Assembly (NCBI GenBank): GCA_016748015.1 | Contig: JAAOMT010000786.1 | Span: 504,034-568,033 of the forward strand | From: Geosiphon pyriformis | Taxonomy: Eukaryota; Glomeromycota; Glomeromycetes; Archaeosporales; Geosiphonaceae | Reading direction: 5' to 3' | Length of the DNA: 64,000 nucleotides | Shown here: positions 14,501 through 25,645 of the stretch, one piece after another | Layout: the number at the start of each line of letters is the position of its first letter | Position numbering within the stretch: position 1 is the first letter of the stretch | Notes under the pieces: generated by a model | The model's database searches: none | What the model saw: the letters and a program-made list of their open reading frames with translations, nothing else | What the model was told of the DNA's origin: nothing | Position numbers and translations under genes: made by a program

Positions 14501-16208
14501 TAACAACTTTCTGGCTAGGATAGTGCATATTCTTTTAAACAATAAGATTTCTATAACAAACAATTTGCCTAATGCTTTTTTTAGTTCTGGCAAGTATCCT
14601 GTCTCTGGTGCCTTAGGATTTTCTTTGTACTATAATTGAGTTAGTTTTTTAAAAAGATTTGGTGTAGCTTTCTGTGATAGACTTTTAGACAAACAAGATA
14701 AAGTCATGGATTGGCAAACATTTTGGCATTGGAAGAGGCTGGATCCCAAGGGACTTGTGTCTTCTTGATTTATGTTGGTGTTAAGATTCTTGCATGATAA
14801 AGTTCTTCTGACAACTCTATCCAATAGCAATTCTTTGGTAGATATCAATGATGTTTTGCTTTTGGATCAGTTTTTTGCTGTTAAGAATGGTTTGCTTGAA
14901 GTTTAGTCAGGTTCTATTTCTGTTTTCACGGATGGCTTTTTGAAGAGACTTGGTTCTGTTGATGTGGCTGAAGGTGCTGTGGTATTTTTTTCTGAGATTG
15001 GGTTGGGCATTGGGATTAGAGTTGTAGGTCTATTGTCTTTTATGATGGCTGAGTTGCAGGCTGTTGCCTTGGCACTGGAGTGTGTACCTTCCTCTTGTTC
15101 AGTAGAGGTGTGCTTGGACAGCCAAGCTGTCTTGAATGTATGTGTTTCAGAATCAAGGTCAGGTGGTCCTAATTTTTGTAATTGTTGTTGGATGAAAAGG
15201 AGACATATTGCGAATTTAATTGTTCAAAAAGACATTTCTGTAAGCTGGTTAAAGATCAAAAGATACTCTGGTGTGCTGAATAATATTTATGCAGATGTGC
15301 TGACATGCACTTCTGCTCATTCTTCTCTGTTTTTGCCAACTAATGTGCATAAATGTTTTTTAATGACCAATGGCATGCCAATTTCTGGTAATGTTTGACA
15401 CTTTGTTCAGAACATTTTTAGATCTGTAAATTACACGTGCTGGAAAGTTGGTTCTGGTTTTAAGATTCTAAGTGGTTTTTTGATTTGTGATGTTGACTGG
15501 GTTAATACCATGGCTGTCTGACATCTTGATTCAAGTATGCTTTCAGGTTCTATGAGTAGACATTCGGCTGGTTTGCACTCCTATTTTATAAAAGCAGTAT
15601 ATGGTAGACTGTCTGTTGTGGTTAGAAAGAGGCTTTATAACAAAAACTACCCTGAGGTTTTGTGTTTACAGTGTGGAGAAGTTGTGTTCTCTGATCATGT
15701 GTTTACCTGTGATAAGGAATCCATCCCCCATAAGAAGATTCTATTTGAGTGTGTGTTGACTTGAAGGTCTTTGGCTAGTTCTTGTCTTCCAGTTCCTTTT
15801 GTGATCTCAAGATCTCTTTTCTTGTGTGTGTCTGATGTCAGCTTGTATGCTTTTCTTTGTAAAGGTTTTGTGCTAACAGGATAGTTTGAAGAAGCTGTGC
15901 AGATTTTTGTGGATCACAAAGAGACTGCCTGAGTTCTGGTTAACTTTGTGTGAAATGTGAGTGTGCATCACCATTCTGAGTTGTGGGGGTTCAGGTCTAG
16001 GTTTAGAGCTAACATAAAGAGGGACAATCTGATTGGTGACTTAGGGGTGTTGCCATTGGTGCATTGTAGCTCAGAATGAAGTTTATCAGATGGCATAGTT
16101 AGATTGATTGGTATTGATGATTCTTTTGGAGTGAGTTTTGGTTTTTATAGGCCTTGTTTTTTTTTTTCTGGTTTATTTAATATGATATCTGTTCATATAA
16201 GTGCATAG
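11528..16208 (+). pseudogene. L1 ORF2, endonuclease/RT/RNase H, broken
   Basis: Starts MNDLV at the ATGA overlap; the next codon is TGA where L5 has TGG. Endonuclease: KIATCNVRGMNN, ITETKL altered to VTETKL, and LDGNFNEN, where the catalytic GDFN is damaged, to about 12250. Reverse transcriptase at about 13200-14090: LQDMCKTYDSVGWHHLE (motif A) and FVDNTI (motif C), where FxDD has lost its second Asp. RNase H at about 14920-15310: FTDGFLKRLG, AELQAVALALEC, LDSQAVL. C-terminal zinc motif CLQCGEVVFSDHVFTC near 15665-15715. At least eight in-frame stops occur. Final stop TAG 16206-16208. Confidence 0.85.
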
Positions 16209-16330
16209 TGTTGCTTTAATTAATCTGAGTAACTAGTCACATGTAGTAAATGCATGAATCACATCTAGTTAGAGTCCCCAGTTTTGACTCTGTATACTAG
16301 GTAGTGATTGGGCTGCACTCGTTAAATTTT
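16206..16330 (+). repeat. LINE-type 3' tail of L1
   Basis: Starts at the ORF2 stop (TAGTGTTGC). It contains CTAGTCACATGTAG and ATGCATGA, then CACTCGTTAAA, and is followed by AATAAAAAAAA. Confidence 0.85.
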
Positions 16331-16589
16331 AATAAAAAAAAATATTTTAAAACCAAATAATTCAAAATTTAATACTTAAAATAATACTAATAATTAATAT
16401 TTTTTTACTAAATATAATTTTTTAAAGTATTAATTTTGATAACAATAGTATTTGGATTTTTATAAAAACCAAAAATAATAATTATATATTTTAATTGCCA
16501 AGCAAAATTAAAAAATAAAACAAATATAATTATGTACTTAAAAAATTAATTTATTAATTTTAGAAAACAATATTTTTTTTTTAATTTAA

Positions 16590-16704
16590 TAAGTGAGATC
16601 CAAATACTGCCTAGTATGATACATCATACAAATGATCTAAACTAGATGTGAATCATGCATTTTCTATATGTGACCAGCCGCTCAGACTAGTCAGGACAAC
16701 ACTA
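16590..16704 (-). repeat. LINE-type 3' tail of L2
   Basis: On the minus strand it begins at the ORF2 stop and ends with CACTTATTAAA before an A-run. The core words match L1 (GGTCACATATAG, ATGCATGATTCA). Confidence 0.85.
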
Positions 16705-19700
16705 GGCACTTATATGTACTGAAACCATGTTACTTATACCTGAAAAAAATAAACAAGATTTACGAAACCTAAAACTAACACCAAATACATCTGCAATACC
16801 CAACAATCTAACTGCACTGGCTGAAAGCACCGAAAAAAAACCAGAGATTGAAACAGAAACAAAACCATCATGTAAAATCATGCCACTTTTCTCCATAACA
16901 GTCTGGTGCTTAACATGCACTAGCCAAACATTATTATGAAACACAAGACAAAACTCATGTACAAAGGCCACAATATTCCGAGCCGCAATCTTAGAGTCTT
17001 TAAAAACAGCAACAGATTCACGATACTACTCCTTGAAAACAAAATCTTTACACAGAACTGCACCAATACTAACATTGGAGATGCAAGTAGAAAGAAACCA
17101 TGAAACACATAAAGAAAAGCGAGATAAACCTAAATGTGCTTCCCAAGCAGATGCATGAACTTCCACCAACCAAGCATGACCAGCAGCATTAAATGGGCAA
17201 GAAAACACATGGTTTGAGACTTCAACATCTCTACAGAATAGACATATTACACTGGGATAACTCCTACTATAAAGATGCTTATACACAGCAACCAGAAGAT
17301 GATGATACAATGTCTTTATAAAATATGTCTGAAAGCCAGCAGTCTGAGCACTAGTGAAACCAGCAGCCAAATAAAAGTCTGAATGTCACACCAAAAAAGA
17401 TCTAGACCAATCAACATTAGCATACAAGCTATCTACCAAAACCTAGAAACCAGAACCAATCTCCCAGCACACACAGTAAACAGATTAGAAAACACCACAA
17501 ACAAAATGCCTAGAATTACCAGACACTGCAGTACCACCAGCCCTAAGAAAATGTTCATCAATTATGTGAAGAAGATACATATTAGAGAATGCAGCAGCTC
17601 CAGCAAAAGCATTAGCATGCTCATTGCCCAAGACACCAGAGTGACCTCTAACTTTAACCCAATTAACAACCAAATTCTTACAACAAATAACATTAGCAAT
17701 GTGGTGATGCTTAATCCAATACCAATTCTTGAAATCCAGATGAGTCAACATGAATTCTGATTTGCATGCATCCAAAGCAGCCTGGCTGTCTAAAAACAAG
17801 TTGACCAAATGAAAAGGAGGAATGCACTTGAGAGCCAGAGCAATAGCCTGCAACTCTGCTATAGTAGAAAAAACCAACCCGAACATCCCCACACCCAAAC
17901 TCAAATCAATGTCCTTAAAAAAAACAGCAGCACCAGCTTTCATACCAAGAGTACCCAGTCTGCTTAGAAAACCATCTGTAAACAAAGAGAGATGACCAGA
18001 ATTAACCTCCAACAGACAACTGTACACAACTTCAAACTCATGAGACTCAAGAATGTTAGACAAACCAACATCTGGCAACAGAAGATTGCAAACAGAAGAT
18101 GGTCCAGAATCATTCAGAAAGCGAACAGAAACATCAAACTAATAAGAAACTGGGCCTCAAGGGTCCAATTTTTTCTATTGCTTGAAAGTTTTCTATTTGA
18201 AAACAGAACCAGAACAATTGTGAAGCTGCTTAACAAAGGCAATTCAATAATGCTGAAGTGAAGAAACACATTTATAAAAAGTGAGCTTACCAAGAATAAC
18301 AGACATAGGAGTTCTATTTTGAAAATGAAAAGCATTGGTCACAAGACCACCCAAAGAAAGATTACATCCAAAAAAAATCTGGACAATGCCAGCCAAAAAA
18401 TTATCTGAAAGATTAATATTAATATAAAAAGGAAAAAGCAGAAGATGGTGAGAATGCCAGCTGAGAACCTACAAGTCATGTGATCTATGTGCAAACAAAT
18501 GGCCCAAGATACCAACAGAATTGACAAAACTAACTACAGAAGCTGACTTGCCTTCAGCCTGAACCTGTTTGAAAGACTTCAAACCATACAGAGAAGAGTG
18601 GTGAATAGCATTATTAGAAAAGTTGTGTGGCAGCCAAATTTGGATTTTAAACCCTTGTGAATCATAGTGTCTCACTTTGCATACACATTAATATAAACAA
18701 AACTGAACTGAGTTCTGTAGACAACAATAAGATGAAGAACCACCAACACCAAATATGAAAACTGTTTGTCAAAAACAGCCTTTCTTAGCATAAAATTGGT
18801 GAAAAACTGGATATTCAGATAAGCTCTAGCCAAGCTAGGCTTTGACAAACCCTCAGTAGACAAAAAAATACCCAGATACCAATAAGACTTCTCCTTCTTG
18901 ACTATCAAAATAAGCAAACCACTAATTAGTAAACAAGAGTCAGAAACTTTGCAATTAATAGGAATGACCACCATTTTGTCATTATTGATCGAAATGTCAT
19001 TGATCCAAAAAAATTTGCTAGTGACATTGAGAATATATTGTGTAGTAATCTGGCTGCTACTAACCCAAATTGTGTTATTAACAAAAGCACCTGCAGTGAA
19101 AAAAGAAGTCAAACCAGCCCAAGATTTAGAGCAACCAGTTTTGGTCATGAAATGAGAGTCCAACTTGTATCCATACACACTTTTTTGTCTCTTGACTTCA
19201 CACAAAAGAAGATCATAAAATATGCACTAAAGAAGAGGAGAAAACATCTCCCTTTAGTTCAAACCATTATGCACCTAATATCTATCAGTGAACCCAAAAT
19301 TTGTCATAAATCTGTTGACCTGACCATTGTGAATGTTACCAAAAAACCAAATGAACTTGTTACACATCTTTATTCTGACTAAACTCTCCCTCAGATGCTT
19401 CCAGCCAACAGAATTATAAGTCTTTTACATGTTCTATAAGACCAGTCACAGCTTATGGTTCTTTTCTAAGGCATTCTTAATAACTAATCCAATAGTGAAA
19501 ATAGGAGACTGTGTGGTCATATCTTTTAGAACAGAAAAATTATCCCCTCTGAGAACATTAAACTTACTACACACAAAAAAAATCCTGTTTAAAAAAATCT
19601 TGGAAAGGATTTTACGAGCTGTTTCAATTAAAACAATAGAACAGGTGTTCATAAAAACACCCTTCTATTCATACAGTTTGGAGATCATCAACACCCAAGC

Positions 19701-19826
19701 CTCCTTCTAAAGCCCAAGAACAGATTCACAATCCAAACAAAAGTTCAAAAGCACCAAAAGCATATCCAAAACCAACCTGTCACAATGTTTTTATAACTTA
19801 TTTAAAATATCAAAAAAACCAGCTGC

Positions 19827-20713
19827 TGTTACGGGATGGTTTTCTTGTTATATTTAATTGCTGATATCCCATTTTAATTGCAATCAGTCTTTCGTGAGTT
19901 CCTCAATTCTATTTGTGTGATAATGTCACTGTTACACTGAAGGCTTTCTTTTTACTGTTGTGATATAAGTTATTCTTCAATTCTTGATTGTTGTGTGTGT
20001 TTATGTACTCCTTCTTAGAGGCTGAACTGAAATCTACCCACTGTTTGGGGTCTTTTCTAAGGCTATCCTTGCAATTGCCTGATGTGTTTCTCTAATCTAG
20101 AAACACAGAATGTTAATGGTCTTTAGCACTTTTCTAATTTTTACAATAAAGCTTTTATCAATTAGTAACAACATGAATAATCTTGATCAAGGATTATTCT
20201 TCCAAGGGATTCAGTTGATGAATAATAGTTTCATTCAATAAATAATACAAGTAAGTTTCTTAATACTTTGAATTGTGATAGTTCAGTTTTAAATATTCTT
20301 TTTCATTTCTTTTTGATTTTAAAGGTTTCTTGGGATATTTAATTTGAAAGTATGATTTAAAGTAGAGTTTGTTGGATAAAATTGGATCTATTGCTTAATA
20401 AATTATGATTTTTATTACTTGATTGATTTTTTCCCAATATTAAAACTACTGTATATATACATGTTTGTAGTTCTACGAGAAAACACATTGTAATACTTTT
20501 TTTTTTGATATTTTAACCTGGTGTTTGCTGCTATCACCAGTTGGTATTGGCTGCTATTGTGAACTGGTGCTTGCCACTATTGCGAGATGGTGTTTGCTAC
20601 TATGTTAATTATTACTTTTCTAAGATTATTACTGTGCTATATTATGATTGAATAGTTTGTATTATTTTTATGATTCTTTTTGCTAAATTCTTAAACTATA
20701 ACACTGCTTTTTC
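19827..20713. mobile_element. Solo LTR inserted in L2
   Basis: An 887-bp block interrupts the L2 reverse transcriptase at a sequence that is continuous in the other LINEs. It starts TGTTACGGG and ends CTATAACA, giving TG...CA ends with short TGTTA/TAACA inverted repeats. It is flanked by CTGC at 19823-19826 and 20714-20717, a 4-bp target duplication. There is no internal coding sequence. TATA-like TGTATATATACATG lies near 20450 and AATAAA near 20147. It is a solo LTR left by recombination. It does not resemble the LTRs at 32760 and 41830, so it is a different family. Confidence 0.85.
20518..20606. repeat. Tandem repeat inside the solo LTR
   Basis: Four imperfect units of about 22-24 bp, each of the form TGGTGTTTGCTGCTAT. 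They sit about 60 bp after the TATA-like sequence, so they fall in the probable transcribed part. Confidence 0.75.
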
Positions 20714-22261
20714 ATTAGGCAGATTTGAGATGACACCAGACATCTCATTGAAATCAATTGAGCACATCAGAAAAAACATCATCAAAAACATACTTCAAAG
20801 GCTAATATTGGCAATGTCATATATTAGAGACAACAGAAATCACATTGTACTTTCTAGTTCATCCTTCCATAATCATATCCACTTTGGTTTTAACCAGATT
20901 AGGTTCCAAAACCAGTTTATTATCCACAACTAAATGATCCAAAGTCACTTTGCAGAAGAGACATTCCAATACACTCCTAATAGTATGACCCTTGTCCAAT
21001 TTGAAATTTTTCATCCTCTTATCTATTGTCAACCTAATTCTAGATTCCTTAATACATTCTGCTTCTGACATTTTGGAGGAACAATACAACTTTCTAGTCT
21101 TAGACAAAACTGATTGAATGGCATCAAAAAAAAAATCTGACAGAAAAAAAAACTTCACCACAGAAGCATTAACTGAATCCAAACTTTTCCACTTGTTAAG
21201 TAAGAATGTAAATTCTCCAAAAGAATCCAAACAAAACATCTTAACTAACTTCAATACTAAGAGCTCCAGCTTGTAAAACTTGGATGACTCCCTAACAAAA
21301 ACGTGATCATAGTCCTTGAATCATTTCTTCTTAAAAACTGCCTCAGTTGACAAACATAACACTTTATGAAGAACAACCCACATTGCATCTAAGTTTGAGT
21401 GCATTCTGGTTGCAAAAAAATCACCACAAAACATAACAGCATTCGCCACCATATCATTCTTAAATTTGGCCCATTTAATATCATCTGCATCTTTGCAATT
21501 ATATTTCCAACAATCCTTATTTGCTTGTCTGTGAACAGAATTTAATTAGACATCAAGCAAACCACCTAAACTCACCAACACTAAAACAGCCTGATGATCA
21601 ATATCAAAGTATTCTTTAACATTAAACACGCCACAATTTATCACTGCATTGACCAAGTTCAGAGAAATGAACACATAATCAATTGTCTTAACAACGCCTT
21701 AAAAATTAGACCAAGTTGGCAACTTCCCACAAAAGCTCCCACCCAAGACATTAACCAAACCAAAATCCAGGCATTTTTTGAAACTTGCATACTTATGAGA
21801 ACCATCTTTATTAAAATCACCTCCAAAAATAACAAAAGAAGATTTATTGACAGCCTTTACAATAAAAAAGTTGATATTGCCAGCCTGAAAAAACCAAGCC
21901 ACCAAAGATGCACCAGTGTAAAGCCCCAAAATTGATACTGAAAGTTTATTTTTAAAAAGCAACTTAATAGACAGGAGCCGACCAGACACTTCTGAAATTT
22001 TGCACACATGTCTCACCAAAGAAGAGTTCATGACAACTACAATACCAGCATCCAGGTAACCAGATTTTAAACCAGAAATAAATACCTGCACACCATTAAA
22101 TTTGTTGACAATCCAGGGGCAAATCTTCTCTTTTAACTTTGATTCCATAAAAATAGAAACTAAATTGTCCCTTTCCTTATGCCAATGAATGATATCATTC
22201 TGTTTTGCAGAATTGTTTATTCTTCTAACATTACAAGTTGCAACTTTCCAGATCCTATCAC

Positions 22262-24059
22262 TCATTGAGAAAAAAGAGGGGTAAAAACTGAATTAGCATT
22301 GCCTATTTTAGCCAAAAAGCTCATAATTGTAACTGAAAGATTGTTCAATGTTTCCTCCATTTTCAAGATAACTGTAAGATCAAAAACCACCACTCTCACA
22401 ACAGTCTCATCACCAGTGGCCACACCCAAACCCTCACTCATCACTATACCTGCCCTTTGATTCTGTGATGAAAGGGTCACCAACAGCTGACATCCAAAGC
22501 TAAGCTGGGAAACTGTTGGCTCAGGTATGTCCAACCTCTTAGCCAGCATGTTAACATGCTCTGCAAGGCTGGCGAGACTGTGCTCAAGAGCAACAAACCT
22601 ATCATTCTATTCCAAAGACACCAGCAGGGTAGGCTTCATCTCCAAAGAGGAGCCAGCTTTCAACAAAATATTCTGACCAGAAAAAAGAGGAAAAGAAGAC
22701 TCATCAACAATTTGTGTTTATAAGACACCACCAAAAAAAACAGAATGAGCAACTAGAGCTGAGTGTTTGGTGTATATAGTAGCCAGCCTACTTTTATCTA
22801 AGTTCAAAAGAGTTTTCTATAATAAAACACTAAAAGAAACAATCTTTTTCCTACCAACAGGACAGACCAATAATATATGACCCAATTTTTTACATCCAAC
22901 ATACTTGGCCGAAACAAGACAAGACCAGTGCAGATTGACCCTTTTTAAAACAAACATGGTCTTTATGACAACATTCAATGACTCAGCAGAATCAAAACAA
23001 ACAGTAGCACATCTGGCCCAAGTATAAAAAACTGGGTTACAATCAATTACACAAGTTTTTCTACCCACTAAAGCAACATAATTCCAAATATTATGTGTAT
23101 TAGTTTTCATTGGCAAAGTGTACAAAAAAGCTTTGTAAACATCCCATGCATCTCATAATTCTTTGTTCATGTCAGATTTAGCAACATGTACTATATCTTT
23201 CCTAATCAGAATAGACCACTTTGCTACAACCAAATCAGCATGATTAATCTGTTTAAATTCAACCACTGCTTTTTGCCACACTCCCACCAACTGTATCTTG
23301 ATCAACTTAATTAATCTGAACTTAGATAGTGCAGTGTGCACAGCCTCTGTTGATGTTTCAATTGGAATTTCTTTCAACACCACAGCCCGATTTGAATGTC
23401 CAAATGATTTCTTGAGATCAGTGTTTACCAAGATTTTTGCTTCTTCAGCCTTTTTTGAAGTCTGCACCAAACTCAATTCAGAAGTGAATGTCACTTTGAT
23501 AATCCCAGCAAATCTTGAGGGAGTAAAGGCCTCCTCCAAAACCATTGACTTTTGAAAATAATTTCCTGACCACAGCCAGTTTTTTCTGAGACAATTTTTC
23601 AGTAATCTTATCTAAACCAATATTTAAAGCAAAAGATTTGCGAACAGAAATGTTGACCAAATTCTTAACAGATGGAGGGAGTTCCAGTAGAGTATCCAAA
23701 AGGACATCATTGTCATTGTCATTCAATAAAAAATTAATCTTTCCCAGTGGTTTGCTTAACATCTTTGTAGTTCTGATTTTTGAACCAGTGGGTGTTTGAT
23801 TAGGATTACCTACAACAAAAGCACTACCTTTACCATAATTGAAACTGGTTTCCTCAACCAAGCATTTTTTCTCCATGTCAATACTTTCAGACTCAGTGGT
23901 GTCACCAGTCTCAGAACCTCATGAATGACTATTTTAAATTATAGGACCAATATTTTCACCACCAGAACCATTTTCTAAAATGCCACTTCTTTTTTTTTTT
24001 CTTGGAAGAACAGATCTAAAGCCATCATTAAAACCAGAATCTTTGGTAGTCTTCTTCAT
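22262..24059 (-). pseudogene. L2 ORF1, broken
   Basis: Starts MKKTTKDSGFNDGF. A stop (TGA, plus-strand 23919-23921) falls at codon 47, the same codon as in L1 and L5, with another TAA a few codons earlier. A frameshift lies near 23520: the frame ending QSDIHF is replaced by one starting MVLEEAFTPSRFAG. RRM module at about 23200-23400 (AVVLKEIPIETS, GVWQKAVVEFK). The second RRM-like part and a knuckle (YVGCKKLGHILLVC, first Cys replaced by Tyr) lie at 22850-23120. It ends TPLFSQ at the ATGA junction with ORF2. Confidence 0.8.
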
Positions 24060-24200
24060 AACAGCAATACTACAGCCAATGGTAGTTTTGTAGTCAAGAA
24101 TAAAGGGTTTAAATTTATTGTATTGAATTGTAAAAAAAAACTTTTTTCAAAAACTTTTAACTCTTTTTTAGGAATTTGGGATGAAAAAAAAAAGAAGTTT

Positions 24201-25529
24201 TTTTTAATTAAAACTAATTAATAAGTCAAATTAATATTTAAAACATATATAACTTAAAATAAAAATACATATTATTATTAATTAATAAATTTTAATTTAA
24301 TTCAAAAATTTTAATTTAATTCAAAAATTGCCAAAAACATTTATAATTTTTTAATATTATTTATAGTAATAATAATAAAAATATAATAATTAAATACAGT
24401 AATTACAAAAAATTTGTAATTTTAAAAGTAATTTAACAAACTTACAATCTAATTATTTAACTAAATTAAATATAAAAAAATCTTGGTAAACTAAAAAGTA
24501 TTAATAAAAATTAAAAATAAATATATATAATTTAATAACAACAGACTTTGTTATATTCTAAGATTTTTACACTTTCTTATTTATGTAATTTAATATTTTA
24601 AATTTATAATTACTATTTGAAAATAATTATTAAAAAATATAATCAATTAATCTATATCTAATTATATTAATTATAATTATAATTAGTATTAATAATATAT
24701 AATTATAATTCTAAATCTAATCATCTAACTTTAATTATCTAAATTATTAATTTTTAGAAAAATAATATGTCAAGTAAGCTAATAATTAAATTAATTAATA
24801 TACTTAAAATAGGCTTAATATAATAAATAAATCTTATATAATTTAGTCATATATATAATTTTTTATAAACTAAAAAAAGTATTAATTTTATATTAAACTA
24901 ATTTTTCTTTATAGCTTTATAGTAAACAATTAAATATTTTCTGCATATGTCTTTTTTTTTTTAAGCTTTAAATATTTTTTATCAATATTTAAAATATTTT
25001 ATGTATTTATTATTATTTTTTTAAATTTTTTATTACTTTTTAATCTTCTAATACATATTATCAATATTTTATATTATGTTTTATTTTATCAAATAAGTTG
25101 TTAGTTTTATTATCTGATTTTATTTTCATCATAATATTAATTAAGTAATAAAAAATATTATGTTGTTAAAAATTAAGTTTTAATAATAATATTTTAATTA
25201 ATTAAATATTTTATTTATGTTTTTTTTTATGAACTTCTTTTTAATTTTTACTTTCAAAATAGGCTTTTAAATATCACATTTTTTTGATAACTACTTAAAA
25301 AAATTTTGATTATGCTTTGGTTAAATAATTTGTTTTTTAGTTTTGATTTACTTCTTATATTTTAAATGTGAATTTAATTATTTTTTCTTATAAAACTTTT
25401 ATTAAAACTGGTTTTTGTTTAAAAATAAATAGCAATAACAATTGTTTTTTTTTGTTTTTTTACTTTTCTAAATACTAAAATAATTTATATAATTATGTAT
25501 ATATTATAATTTTTTTTATTCATTTTAAT
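24201..25529. other. AT-rich spacer, nothing recognised
   Basis: AT-rich DNA between the 5' end of L2 and the 3' end of L3. No reading frame or known motif was found. Confidence 0.75.
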
Positions 25530-25533
25530 GAGT

Positions 25534-25645
25534 GCAGCCTAACCACTATTTAGCATACAGAAATAAAGCAAAATATCCCAAACTAAACATGGCTCATGCA
25601 CTTACTACATGTGACTGACCACTTAGGCCCATTAAGGCAACACTA
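25534..25645 (-). repeat. LINE-type 3' tail of L3
   Basis: On the minus strand it begins at the ORF2 stop TAGTGTTGCC. It contains CAGTCACATGTAGTAAGTGC, then CTGCACTCATTAAAA, and ends at AATAAAAAAAA. Confidence 0.8.

Larger units (their letters stand above)
9597..16345 (+). mobile_element. LINE retrotransposon copy L1, near full length
   Basis: About 6.7 kb. The 5' leader (CATCCCAAATTCCTAAAAAA and AGAGTC) is shared with L2 and, more loosely, L5. ORF1 and ORF2 overlap at ATGA, and the element ends with the shared tail and AATAAAAAAAA at about 16331-16345. Domain order is RRM-RRM-CCHC, then AP endonuclease, reverse transcriptase, RNase H and a C-terminal zinc motif. This fits APE-type LINEs with an RNase H (I/Tad-like groups); the clade is not determined. 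Many stops make it inactive. Confidence 0.9.
16702..22265 (-). pseudogene. L2 ORF2, broken and interrupted
   Basis: Starts MSDRIWKVATCNVR at 22265, overlapping the ORF1 stop in ATGA. Endonuclease to about 21550 includes FMESKL and an intact FGGDFN. The linker (LVVDNKLVLEP, VDMIMEG) is at 20860-21250, with several stops and a frameshift around 20720-20870. The frame resumes after the solo LTR at about 19826. Reverse transcriptase: motif C reads FVNNTI near 19090, both changes being Asp to Asn or similar. RNase H region at about 17480-18050: FTDGFLSRLG, AELQAIALALKC, LDSQAALDAC, VRGHSGVLGNEHA. Zinc motif CLFCRDVEVSNHVFSC at about 17200. Stop at 16702-16704. It cannot make a functional protein. 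Confidence 0.85.
16585..24200 (-). mobile_element. LINE retrotransposon copy L2, split by a solo LTR
   Basis: Same layout as L1, read on the minus strand. The 5' leader lies at about 24110-24200 and the 3' tail at 16590-16704, tail to tail with L1 across about 240 bp. The insertion at 19827-20713 splits the reverse transcriptase region. Without it the LINE is about 6.7 kb, the same as L1 and L5. Confidence 0.9.

Noticed and set aside
9732-16208. Reassigned stop codons or programmed readthrough in the LINE frames
   Set aside because: All three stop codons occur, at different places in different copies and alongside catalytic losses. Host genes in the window need no reassignment. Decay explains it better, except perhaps for the shared codon-47 stop reported separately.
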